NCBI GenBank assembly: GCA_013360215.1
Contig: JABWCP010000016.1
Span: 3,185-67,184, forward strand
Length of the DNA: 64,000 bases
DNA from: a bacterium
Lineage (GTDB): Bacteria; CLD3; SB21
Reading direction: 5' to 3'
Below, in pieces: positions 17,801-26,371 of the stretch (the stretch's first letter is position 1; each line of letters opens with the position of its first letter). Below the pieces are notes generated by a model. That model ran no database searches. It was not told the origin of the DNA and worked only from the letters and a program-made list of their open reading frames with translations. Position numbers and translations under genes: made by a program.

Positions 17801-18430
17801 GGAGGTTGTACCTTCCTGGCTCAGTGTGGTATCCAAATCATTGAAAACAGCCCACGTAATGCCTACACCGCCAGAGGAATATAAGTAGGGATCACCTGAT
17901 GAAGTTTTATCACCAGGCCATGCTAGCCAATCCGCATTGTTTTCACTGGAGGCGTCTCCAGATTTCTCGTCAATATAGTATACTTTATATTCAGGAAGCA
18001 GCGGATCCGCAGCTGTCAACTGTTCAAATGGAACGTTGGAGTTCGTGATCGGACCAGGTTGAAACTCCGTTCCAAACTGAGTCTCAGACACAACCGGTAC
18101 ACCATTCTTGATAGTACCCAACCATGCACCGGCTGCGAACACGATGGTGACATTACTTCCCTGAGGGAATTCGCCTCCTGCGTTATTACCATTTTCGTCG
18201 GCATCCGGCGAATCATACATAAAGGAACCTTGATTACGCATTACGTAATTCCAATTCGTTCCTTTACGTTTAACAAATATAATGTCCACAATATCCGGTT
18301 TACGTAATTTCATTTTAAGACGCGTATTCGCATCTACTTTTGCAATACTTGCAGTATTCATCGTTGCTATTAAGGCGACTACCGCCGCAACGACTACCGC
18401 AGGTATTACTATCCACTTTTTCATACTCAT
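14888..18430 (-). CDS. Large exported protein with type IX-like C-terminal domain
   Basis: 1180 residues. A hydrophobic N-terminal segment (about 5-30) acts as signal peptide. A long extracellular region follows, rich in Asp, Asn, Gly, Ser and Thr. Residues about 473-610 look like a fibronectin type III stretch (KVVVTWKNNSEYSED, FEGYRVYRS, YYYSVTAYD). Residues about 1053-1170 form a FlgD/T9SS-sorting-like domain: ILVVPNPYYG, VKFTGLPGTCTIRIFTVAGD, then GDGVASGMYIALVDA. Such domains direct cargo across the outer membrane through PorV-type machinery. GGAG stands 9 nt before the first ATG. It sits between a TonB receptor and a PorV-like gene, so it may be surface-exposed and work with the receptor. 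Its ligand or activity is unknown. Confidence 0.75.
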   Translation of the reverse strand: MSMKKWIVIPAVVVAAVVALIATMNTASIAKVDANTRLKMKLRKPDIVDIIFVKRKGTNWNYVMRNQGSFMYDSPDADENGNNAGGEFPQGSNVTIVFAAGAWLGTIKNGVPVVSETQFGTEFQPGPITNSNVPFEQLTAADPLLPEYKVYYIDEKSGDASSENNADWLAWPGDKTSSGDPYLYSSGGVGITWAVFNDLDTTLSQEGTTSSPYAGLGIQITLESIVLADRGDAGDGVFLKFIFDNKTNTNYPNSYLGLWMDADVDNSGNDLIGSDSSRGLGFVYNVDESDAHSAVGFDFFQGPVVSAASVSPFLAVKNAGHKKVKVIDENIGLVASRTLGGDSIWLGATTLNTYNNNGDPNNNTERYNLLRGLTNAGSVSPNSYGGWFFPGDPVSQTGPLDANPTDKRILHGVGPFEVVAGARQEVWAGVVGANVNRTNSTVDNLNAVAKMFATDDLIQTIFDADLAAPSAPDVPLMSLAGLDGKVVVTWKNNSEYSEDHFGDPNKAYIRTTNPETPYTADYRVMDFEGYRVYRSLTGLPGSFTQLAQYDDNNGITGIRELYFDANGTLSSREIILGTDNGLRYSYVDEEVTNLTTYYYSVTAYDAQPYIAIANVLINDPLMGNVPYPFAVVPRSLETSTGSNVTAVTPMAAVAGNDFNGSVSTLTHAGPSDGVVEIEVVNPGAVTGNNYRIEMFTTNDSADGKPLHGIAEGTLAYRVINTTTNQTVAFSNLVDNPDTYVDVDNNGVYNPDKTAPNDSDYVYDDRLFNTTIAQAGHPDQEEFGIVDGVMIKVTDASGWKSSSYEYGAYRTGLGKETRWWSGPGGLTEFGGVIEFTEEFWGIGGVEIPDRRDFDIVMSRDPSGWQVIYKHGTGSTAASNDTTLAPFSVFEVDETDGNTAPRQIEVNFRDRDTFDAWTMDGVNSYTSGGVGRFNYTYFDTNSYSGGTRALGFYTAPYDKVSYAVMWMGYRGDAVSSAPDADAATLHGLYVTARGAGSDGGTAITAAERHNIFSNWIDNGTFKFRVNHVLTPSDTYTYSTTAGKTATTSSAKKKGMDGILVVPNPYYGRSTYQASLFDKRVKFTGLPGTCTIRIFTVAGDLVRTLRHTAGSNNDRLNTNPLDITFDATAAQTSTEIWDLLNETGDGVASGMYIALVDAPGYGKKTVKFAVIMEKYTISGPDIR

Positions 18431-18473
18431 TGTATAACTCCTGTATTTGATAACTATCTTCGCTTGTAATATA

Positions 18474-18501
18474 GAGGGTGCTTTCGGATGAAAGCACCCT
18501 C
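18474..18501 (-). other. Intercistronic hairpin between receptor and exported-protein genes
   Basis: GAGGGTGCTTTC, 4-nt loop, and the exact complement (12-bp stem), starting 12 nt after the receptor stop codon. No T run follows on the minus strand. It resembles the hairpin in the next gap but with unrelated sequence. Confidence 0.65.
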
Positions 18502-18512
18502 CGGATCATACA

Positions 18513-21449
18513 TTAGAAATTGAAGATAACGCCAAGACGTGCTTGACGGGGTGTATCCCAACTAAAGCCATCATGATGATTGACATCATATTGTGGCAAT
18601 CTACGTGCTTTTTCTACTTTTGAATAGTCGTTCCATTCAGGCGAATTGATAAAACCTGAATCATCAGCACGACCACTACTTGCAAATACCGTGTTCACGT
18701 TTTTACGATCAAGAAGGTTTAACACTTGGACGTAAAGATTGACATTCATGTTCTCATTGATATAAAACGTCTTATCCGCTTTCATATCAATGCGGAATGT
18801 CCACGGTGAGCTTTGTGAATTACGGCGTGCTGTAGCATTACCTGCCGGTACACCAGTTTGCTGGATCGCTACTACCGTCGTCGGAGTATACGGGAAACCA
18901 CTACCAGCGGACACGAGGAAGTTTAGTCCTGCATTCTCAATGATATTCATACCTCCTACGGACGGGCCCTCACCTTTACCATTACGCACATCTACATTGG
19001 CATTAATGTTGTGACGTTGATCAAAATTCAAAGGGGCATTAAAACGGGCCGTGTTGAATCCAAGCCAGGAAGCACGGAAATTAGAATTTGTTCCCGAACC
19101 TGACCCTGTAGCTGTCTGCAGAGTATAAGCCAAACGACCGGAGAATTTACCTATACGACGGGCCTCAAGTGAAATATTCACGCCCTGTATAACGCCGGCA
19201 TCCTCGTTATCATAGATGATTAATCCATTGGGTATCGAAGTGATCGGGCTTGAATTCACAAGATCCGTAATATCCTTGTAGTATGCTCCGACGTCAAGTG
19301 CTACCTTATCACTCAACGCACGGCGAAGTCCGACTTCATATTGTGTGCTCTTTTCAGCTTGAAGATTGGGATTTCCCAATGTCGTTGCAAACGGAGCATT
19401 TAACGATTGTTTTTCGAGAAATGCCGGGGAAACATACAAATCTTGCAAATTTGGCTGTTGGAAGAATCTACCATAGCTCATACGGAACTGCGTTTTTTCA
19501 GAAATCGGGAAGCTGATCGAAAAACGCGGAGAAATACGATGGTCTGTCTTAGCTGAAGTATAGTCTTCTGAGCCTAAAACTTGATCAGCACCGGTAGGAT
19601 TACCTAGATCTTTAACACGTTTCACACCGGGGTTAAACGCGTCATAACGAATACCAGCACGCAATACTAATCCTTCGTATTCTAGTTTGTCTTGAACAAA
19701 CGTCGAGAAACTTGTCGGATGCGGAGGTCCCATAATCGGAGTTTCCGCATTTAGATTATCAGAATTAACCTTCTTAAATTTGATTTTGCCAGATGAAGTG
19801 ACATAGCCTTTGTATCCGATGTTATCATTGGAACCTGTAACCGGATTGTCAATATCAAGGATATTCAAATAACGAATCGTGTGATAAAAATAATCCGCAC
19901 CAATTTTGATCTGATTGTGCTTATCCAATTGGTTGGTATAGTTGGCTTTGAACGCAATATACTGGTCATCATCACGACGATAATTGAGTATGCCGTTATT
20001 CGGATCAAAAAGGAGATTATCCGCTTCGTACGTTCTAAAACCTGTTGAACCTTTTTGACGATCCGCATATTCACCCACATTATCAAACTCAAGAAAATCA
20101 TTCATGAGCTTACGGGTATTGGAAAAATAGTTGATCCCCAAATCAAAAAAGCTGTTTTGATCCATAGTATAGGTTGCTATAGTACCTACGTTTAGGTTTT
20201 GAATCTCACGGCGAAGATTGTCGGCGAGAGACAACGTTCTGGCAACCGTATTGCTACGGCGGACCGTATTACTATAATTACCCGATACGTCAATTCGCAG
20301 TTTGTTCGGCATTACGTCAAAGGTTAACTTGGCTTGAAGGTTTGTTCCTCTATCGGAATTAATACCCGCGCCGGAAAGACCGTCAGGACGTGCACCTTTT
20401 TTATATTTTACATTGCCGTTTTTGTCAGTTTTCCAAATAACGGTATCAATCGGTACTTTAGGCGTACTACTAGGCGTATCACCATCACCATCATGGTCAT
20501 ACAAACGGGCACCTTTTTCAAGTTCAAACTCAGGATAGCCCCAAACACTAGGTTCCGCATCATCTATTTCACGCACTTCACCGGAAACAAAGAACCGAAT
20601 CATGTTATTATTCGGAATCAACGGTCCACCGAAACCCGCACTCAACACTTTATAACCATAGGTTTCCGCAATACCGAGACCGGCCGGATCACCGACAGCT
20701 TCGATATTACCGCTATAACGTTGCGAGCCTGATTTCGTTGTCACTTGAATAATACCCGATTGATTACGTCCGTATTCCGCATCAAAACCACCAGTAATCA
20801 CTTGCACTTCTTCCACGGCACCCGAAGGTACATTGGCATTGGAAGTACCGGTCAAAAGGTTGTTTTGTTGGAAACCGTCCATATATACACCGGTTTCAGA
20901 CGAACGACCGCCGCGAACATTGACATTGGCAGTACCACCGTCAAGGTTACGGGTATTGCTGACCACGATACCGACGCCAAGGTTAGCCGCCGCCTGGAAA
21001 CCACGAACCGGCAGGTTCTTGATTTCTTCAGCCGTCGTAACGGACATCGTCATGGTTTGATCTTTTTGGATCAAAGGACGCTCGGCAACAACTACCTGCT
21101 CTTCGCCAGATACCGACGTAGCAGAAATTTCGAAGTCCAAACGTGTCGTAAAGTCCGGAATCACACGGACGTTTTGTTTGGTCAACTTCGTGTAACCGAT
21201 CATGCTTGTGGCCACCGTATAAACACCGGCGGGAACGTTGAGGATCGTGTACTCACCTTTGGCGTTGGTCGTTGCGCCCATGGAAGTACCCTCGATCAGG
21301 ATATTCACACCCGGAAGTGCGTCACCCGATTCCTTGTCTTTTACCACACCGGTGATCTTGCCCGTATTACCTGCAAACAGGTACATCGGAAGCAAGAACA
21401 CCATTGTTGCCACCAGCAACAATCGTTTTAGTCTCGTACTACCAGACAT
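18513..21449 (-). CDS. TonB-dependent outer-membrane receptor (Oar/SusC-like)
   Basis: 978 residues. Signal peptide ending near YLFAG; a carboxypeptidase-regulatory-like domain (about 28-110: GKITGVVKDKESGDALPGVN, then TSMGATTNAKGEYTILNVPAG); a plug domain (VNVRGGRSSETGVYMDGF, VEEVQVITGGFDAEYGRNQ); and a 22-strand-type barrel ending in LGVIFNF with terminal Phe. It imports or binds an unknown substrate at the expense of the proton gradient via TonB. The ATG at 21449 is chosen because AAGGAGGAC precedes it and gives a normal signal peptide. A second in-frame ATG at 21533, also next to AAAGGAGG, would add 28 residues. First gene of a three-gene operon. Confidence 0.92.
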   Translation of the reverse strand: MSGSTRLKRLLLVATMVFLLPMYLFAGNTGKITGVVKDKESGDALPGVNILIEGTSMGATTNAKGEYTILNVPAGVYTVATSMIGYTKLTKQNVRVIPDFTTRLDFEISATSVSGEEQVVVAERPLIQKDQTMTMSVTTAEEIKNLPVRGFQAAANLGVGIVVSNTRNLDGGTANVNVRGGRSSETGVYMDGFQQNNLLTGTSNANVPSGAVEEVQVITGGFDAEYGRNQSGIIQVTTKSGSQRYSGNIEAVGDPAGLGIAETYGYKVLSAGFGGPLIPNNNMIRFFVSGEVREIDDAEPSVWGYPEFELEKGARLYDHDGDGDTPSSTPKVPIDTVIWKTDKNGNVKYKKGARPDGLSGAGINSDRGTNLQAKLTFDVMPNKLRIDVSGNYSNTVRRSNTVARTLSLADNLRREIQNLNVGTIATYTMDQNSFFDLGINYFSNTRKLMNDFLEFDNVGEYADRQKGSTGFRTYEADNLLFDPNNGILNYRRDDDQYIAFKANYTNQLDKHNQIKIGADYFYHTIRYLNILDIDNPVTGSNDNIGYKGYVTSSGKIKFKKVNSDNLNAETPIMGPPHPTSFSTFVQDKLEYEGLVLRAGIRYDAFNPGVKRVKDLGNPTGADQVLGSEDYTSAKTDHRISPRFSISFPISEKTQFRMSYGRFFQQPNLQDLYVSPAFLEKQSLNAPFATTLGNPNLQAEKSTQYEVGLRRALSDKVALDVGAYYKDITDLVNSSPITSIPNGLIIYDNEDAGVIQGVNISLEARRIGKFSGRLAYTLQTATGSGSGTNSNFRASWLGFNTARFNAPLNFDQRHNINANVDVRNGKGEGPSVGGMNIIENAGLNFLVSAGSGFPYTPTTVVAIQQTGVPAGNATARRNSQSSPWTFRIDMKADKTFYINENMNVNLYVQVLNLLDRKNVNTVFASSGRADDSGFINSPEWNDYSKVEKARRLPQYDVNHHDGFSWDTPRQARLGVIFNF

Positions 21450-22307
21450 AATGTCCTCCTTCTGTTGGTTATTAAGAGCGTGTACGATGAATGAATTTTT
21501 TTCGATAAGTTTAGTAATCATATCTTTTCTCATTTACCTCCTTTGTAAATGCACATAGATAAGAAATGTGTTTTTCCGACTTGACATCTGCTTCTGAGAT
21601 TAATTCGACCTACCCTTTCGTTTTTTTGTGAAAGAATCAGCACTACGGTTACAAGCGTGCCGCCCTCTCCTTCACATCATACTCAAGGATACTGCTTTCA
21701 GAGAACAGTTTTAAGAGAACGTTATTAAAAAGATTTGTTTACAACCCGGCAACAAGCTTTTTGAAAAGACTAGGGACACTTATTGCACAAGATAAGGTTT
21801 TACAATAAACAATATAGGCGGCCTTAAAATTATTGTCAAGCTTTTTTTGGGAACCCGGTTTTACTTGGTTTTAAGACCACGATGGGCACTTTGAGCTAAT
21901 CAATAAAACCTTAATACCTAGATAATATTCCCGCCCTAATTACAAAACTACCGAAAAAACGAAAGAAATAAGTTTTCCACCCCCTTCTAAATTTTTTAAA
22001 TTTTTTCATTCATACGTAGAATCCGGACATGACACGCTCTTTTCATGCACATATCCGCAATACCGGTACCGTAATAATAGAAGTACGATGCGTTGTGGTT
22101 TTATTACAAAGTTTTTTAAAAAGATTTTGCGCCAACACGATTTAATCTATATATTAGCCGCCCCAAAGCGAAATGATACGCTTTTTCGTGTTATTTAGTA
22201 TGGATATACTATAATAATACAGTGCTAGTTTACTAAAAGATGATTTCCTGATTAACAGGAAACTTATTTAAATTTTGATTTTGTTAGGCTTATAAGGAAA
22301 TAACGGC
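21450..22307. other. Long AT-rich divergent intergenic region
   Basis: About 860 bp between the TonB receptor (minus) and smc (plus) without a credible coding frame. It should hold both promoters. A TATAAT at 22210-22215 is a possible smc -10, but no good -35 is paired with it. TTTCCTG-N5-CAGGAAA forms a small hairpin at about 22243-22261, in the presumed smc leader. No known RNA gene was recognised. Confidence 0.6.
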
Positions 22308-25300
22308 ATGTATTTGTCACGGCTTGAAGTTTTCGGTTTTAAAACATTTGCGCAGAAAGTGGATCTTCGTTTTGACGAGGGTATCACCAATATCGTCGGC
22401 CCCAACGGCTGTGGTAAGTCCAACGTCGTAGATGCCCTCCGCTGGTCACTCGGTGAACAAAAAGCCAGTATCCTGCGTTCCGAAAAAATGGAAAACGTCA
22501 TTTTTAACGGAACCAAACAACGTAAGCCCCTCAATTTTGCCGAAGTCAGTCTGACCATACAGAACACCAAAGGTATCCTGCCGACGGAATATACCGAAGT
22601 CACGATCACCCGTCGGATATACCGATCCGGTGAAAGCGAATATTTCCTAAACCGCCTCCCTTGCCGCCTCAAAGATATCAATGATCTTTTTATGGATACC
22701 GGTATGGGCGCGGACGCGTACTCCGTGATAGAGCTCAAGATGGTCGAACAAATCTTGTCCGATAAAACGGAAGACCGCCGGAAAATGTTCGAAGAAGCGG
22801 CGGGCATTACCAAATATAAAATTCGTCGTCGTCAGACGTTTAACAAACTGCAAACGACCAAACTCGATCTCAACCGCGCCAACGATATCATCGTCGAAAT
22901 CGAAAAAAAGGTCAATTCCCTCAAACGCCAAACTCAAAAAGCCAAGCGCCACATGAAACTGTCCGCCCGTCTCAAATTGGCGGAAGTCCAACTGGCGCAT
23001 CATGAATACCAAAAGTTTGCCGCGCAACTGGCGCCGATGGCCGAAAAACTGGAAAACCTCGAGTTTGTCGCCGAACAAATGCTGGGCGAAATTTCCAAAA
23101 AAGAAGCCGAAGTCGAGGCCATGAATACCGGCCTGATCGAGCGCGAACAAAGTTTACGTGCGATCCAACTGCAACTCGAAGAGCAGGATAAAAAAATCAA
23201 AACAATCGAGGATGAAATCCTCGTCAGCCGCGAGCGCAAAAAAAATCTTGAAGCGATGATAGGTCGCTATGCAGAAGAAAAAACCGCATTGGAAGCCAAG
23301 CGCGAACAACTGCAAGCCCGCATCACCGAACTCTCCGCGACGCTCGCCGATTTGGAATCGCAATACAACGGTATGTCCGGAACCGTCGAAGCCAAAAAAA
23401 CGGAAATGCTGGAGTTTGACCAGCAGATACAAGCCAAACGTACCGAACTGGATACCGTACGTAAACAATCCGTACAACTCATCGACGAAGTGGCTAAAAA
23501 ACGCAATGCGTTTCAACTCACTAAAAACAATATCCAGAATATCGAACGCAAAATCGCCGATCTGCATCGCGAAGGCGAATTTCATAACACCTCATCCGAA
23601 GACGCGATCAGCGCGCTGGATGAAAAACGCTATGAAAAGAAAAAACTCGGCGAACAAGTTGAAGCGTTGCGTAATAAAATAACGGCTGACCAATCGGCTT
23701 TAGATACGCTTCGCCATACACTGGACGATTTGCGCTCTAAAAAGCTGCATGATGAGGCCGAAATCAAAGCGCTGCATGCCAAGATGGCTATTATTCAAAA
23801 AGCCATCGAAAATCATGAAGGGTTTCCCGAAAGCGTTCAGTATATCCTATCTTCCAAACCGTCCGGCATTCAAGCAACGGTCGCCGATATGATCGCGACG
23901 GATGATACGTACAAAAAAGCAATCGAAACTGCACTCGGCGATTCCTTCGCCTACCTTGTGGCCGGCGGAAGTGATCACGTGCACGACGCGCTGACCCAGC
24001 TCAATACCAACAAAAAAGGCAGTGCGACATTCCTCAATCGTCAAAAAATCGGGCAATTCAAACCTGCTTTTGAAGCCGAAGCACTTGCTTCCGTACGCGG
24101 CGAGATCATCGGAATGGCTACCGAACTGGTGCGATGTGATGATCCGGCAATGGCGCGTCTGCTTTTGAGCGATGTGGTGATCGTCGAAAATTTTGAAAAA
24201 GCAACGCGGCTTGCCGATCAATTTCCCGCTGTACGTTTCGTCACATTGCAAGGTGAAATCGTCAAAGGCAATTATCTCATCAAAGGCGGCGGTACCGTCA
24301 AATCATCCGATAGCCTTATCGGTCAACGCGAAGCTTTGAATAAACTGCAGGATCAGTTATCCCAATACGAAGCCTCCGTTCGCCGTTATCAGGACGAACT
24401 GCAGACTACCGACACTACGCTGCGCGAACTCACCCAGACGATCGCAAATAATCAAAATCTTCTGAAGAATACTGAGCAAAAATTTGTCGCTCTGGAAAAA
24501 GAAATAGCCCAATCCGAATACGAACAAAAACGTTCTCGTGAATCCTTGACACGCAATGAGGATGCGCTTCTGCAAGCGCAGCGTGAGATGGAAGCGTTTC
24601 AGCTTACCATCGAAGATATGGGGCCTGAAATGGATGAACTCGAAGGCCGGCGCGGTTCGCTCGAACTTGAAACCCGGCGCATGGAACAACAGCTCGCCGA
24701 ACTGGAAAAGCAGCGGCGCGAACGTTCCGAAGGATTCAACGAAATGATTTCATCCTTTCTCCGTATGGAAGGAGAAATCAAAACAAACCGCAACAATATC
24801 GAATCCAGCCGCACACAAATTGCAGATATTGAAGCAACCATTCTTCGTCGCGAAGAAGAAACTGTCGCCGCTGAAAATGAAATTGCCCGTATGGGTGACG
24901 TTTTCACCGAACGCGAAGGCGAACTCATCACTCTTTCGCGTGAACGCGACGTGATCGAACGCAACCGCGATGCCGAAGGTACCGAAGTCGCCCGTCTGCG
25001 TGAAACGACCGGAAAAATAGAAGCCGAGTTGAAAAAAATGCGCCGTCAGCGCGAAGAATTCCTCAACTCACGCCATACCATGGAGCAAGAAACGACCAAT
25101 CTTCGTTTTGAACTTCGTGCGCTGGAAGAACGCATCAAACGCGATCACGATTTTGACTTGACCAAAGACTCCATCGAAATACTGATCCTCAGTACGGAAC
25201 CCGGCAGTAAAGAAGAGGAATCCGAAGAAGATGCACCGGAGAGCGCTCCGGATACCGCGCCGCAGGAAGTATCTGGCGTCGAAAATCAGGAAATGAATAT

Positions 25301-26123
25301 TGATGAAGTGCTGGAAAGCGATCTTGTTTCCGATGCATCGCAAGCACCTGAGACGGCATCTTTTGATCCGGAGGCGACTAAACTCGAAATAGATGAACTG
25401 CGCCGTAAACTCAAGAGTATCGGCCCGGTTAACATGGAAGCATTTGCTGAATTTCAAACGGAAAAAGAACGCCTTGATGTATTGCTCAAACAGCGTCAGG
25501 ATTTGCTGGACGCCGAAGCGCAACTTTTGGAAACGATCAATGCCATCAATGAACAGGCACAAAAACAGTTCATGGAAGTCTTTGAAAAAATCCGTGCTAA
25601 TTTTATCAAGATATTTACGGGTTTATTTGTTGATTCCGAAGCCGATCTCAAACTGGAAGCCAATGAAGATATTCTGGAAGCCAATATTGATATTTTAGCC
25701 CGACCGACCGGCAAAAAAATCCAACACATTCAGCTGCTCTCCGGCGGTGAAAAAACACTAACGGCTATTTCTTTACTTTTTGCCATCTACCTTGTCAAAC
25801 CTAGCCCATTCTGTATTTTGGATGAAGTGGATGCGCCGCTGGATGACACCAATATTGATAAATTCACTAAAATCCTCAAAGACTTCTCCAAGGATACTCA
25901 GTTTATCGTTGTAACGCACAATAAGCGTACGATGGAAGCTGCGCGTAATATTTTTGGTATCACCATGCAGGAAGCCGGCGTATCCAAAGTCGTATCGGTT
26001 AAATTTTCCAATCGCGGCGATGTCAGCAAAACCGACGATATCGAGCAATTTATCAACGAAAATCAGGTCGAAGACCTGACGAAAGAAGTCAAAGACACAC
26101 CGCCGTCGCCGAGCGTTGCGTGA
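22308..26123 (+). CDS. smc: Chromosome segregation ATPase SMC
   Basis: 1271 residues; bacterial SMC is usually about 1170-1190. Walker A GPNGCGKSNVVDALRWSLGE near 30-48; coiled coil; hinge about 505-680 (GFPESVQYILSS, IGMATELV); return coiled coil; signature LLSGGEKTLTAISLLFA near 1143 and Walker B FCILDEVDAPLDD. SMC forms ring-shaped dimers with ScpA/ScpB that organise and separate chromosomes. Residues about 962-1024 are a low-complexity, Glu/Asp/Ser/Pro-rich insert (KEEESEEDAPESAPDTAP) just before the conserved KSIGPVNMEAF motif next to the head. This explains most of the extra length. AAGG stands about 10 nt before the ATG. No scpA or scpB is in the window. Confidence 0.95.
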   Translation: MYLSRLEVFGFKTFAQKVDLRFDEGITNIVGPNGCGKSNVVDALRWSLGEQKASILRSEKMENVIFNGTKQRKPLNFAEVSLTIQNTKGILPTEYTEVTITRRIYRSGESEYFLNRLPCRLKDINDLFMDTGMGADAYSVIELKMVEQILSDKTEDRRKMFEEAAGITKYKIRRRQTFNKLQTTKLDLNRANDIIVEIEKKVNSLKRQTQKAKRHMKLSARLKLAEVQLAHHEYQKFAAQLAPMAEKLENLEFVAEQMLGEISKKEAEVEAMNTGLIEREQSLRAIQLQLEEQDKKIKTIEDEILVSRERKKNLEAMIGRYAEEKTALEAKREQLQARITELSATLADLESQYNGMSGTVEAKKTEMLEFDQQIQAKRTELDTVRKQSVQLIDEVAKKRNAFQLTKNNIQNIERKIADLHREGEFHNTSSEDAISALDEKRYEKKKLGEQVEALRNKITADQSALDTLRHTLDDLRSKKLHDEAEIKALHAKMAIIQKAIENHEGFPESVQYILSSKPSGIQATVADMIATDDTYKKAIETALGDSFAYLVAGGSDHVHDALTQLNTNKKGSATFLNRQKIGQFKPAFEAEALASVRGEIIGMATELVRCDDPAMARLLLSDVVIVENFEKATRLADQFPAVRFVTLQGEIVKGNYLIKGGGTVKSSDSLIGQREALNKLQDQLSQYEASVRRYQDELQTTDTTLRELTQTIANNQNLLKNTEQKFVALEKEIAQSEYEQKRSRESLTRNEDALLQAQREMEAFQLTIEDMGPEMDELEGRRGSLELETRRMEQQLAELEKQRRERSEGFNEMISSFLRMEGEIKTNRNNIESSRTQIADIEATILRREEETVAAENEIARMGDVFTEREGELITLSRERDVIERNRDAEGTEVARLRETTGKIEAELKKMRRQREEFLNSRHTMEQETTNLRFELRALEERIKRDHDFDLTKDSIEILILSTEPGSKEEESEEDAPESAPDTAPQEVSGVENQEMNIDEVLESDLVSDASQAPETASFDPEATKLEIDELRRKLKSIGPVNMEAFAEFQTEKERLDVLLKQRQDLLDAEAQLLETINAINEQAQKQFMEVFEKIRANFIKIFTGLFVDSEADLKLEANEDILEANIDILARPTGKKIQHIQLLSGGEKTLTAISLLFAIYLVKPSPFCILDEVDAPLDDTNIDKFTKILKDFSKDTQFIVVTHNKRTMEAARNIFGITMQEAGVSKVVSVKFSNRGDVSKTDDIEQFINENQVEDLTKEVKDTPPSPSVA

Positions 26124-26371
26124 TACTGTAAAAGTACACCGTCCATCCATTCACCGATCCGTCGAAATGTACGAATTTGCGCAATAATTCAACGCGTTGC
26201 TGCGTTCCGATTACATTTTTTTTCTCGCCTGTGCTAATTCCTGCTCCTTGTTAAGTTTTGTTACCATTTTTTAAATTCATCGCACACCTTATCACATCAA
26301 TTTTTTATTGGCTAACACCGTGCGAACATCTTATATTTTCAAAATACCGGCTATCGTATTCGGCTCTCACT

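Noticed and set aside
20745-21431. A 228-codon open frame on the plus strand
   Set aside because: Lies wholly opposite the TonB receptor gene, whose family is certain; composition (Arg/Thr/His-rich) is typical of an antisense shadow.
22134-22192. Nested stem AACACGA/TCGTGTT with inner AAAGCG/CGCTTT
   Set aside because: A 24-nt one-sided bulge separates the stems; likely chance in AT-rich DNA.
22268-22813. A 181-codon open frame on the minus strand at the start of smc
   Set aside because: Opposes the conserved Walker A region of SMC; Ser/Arg-rich with no family resemblance.
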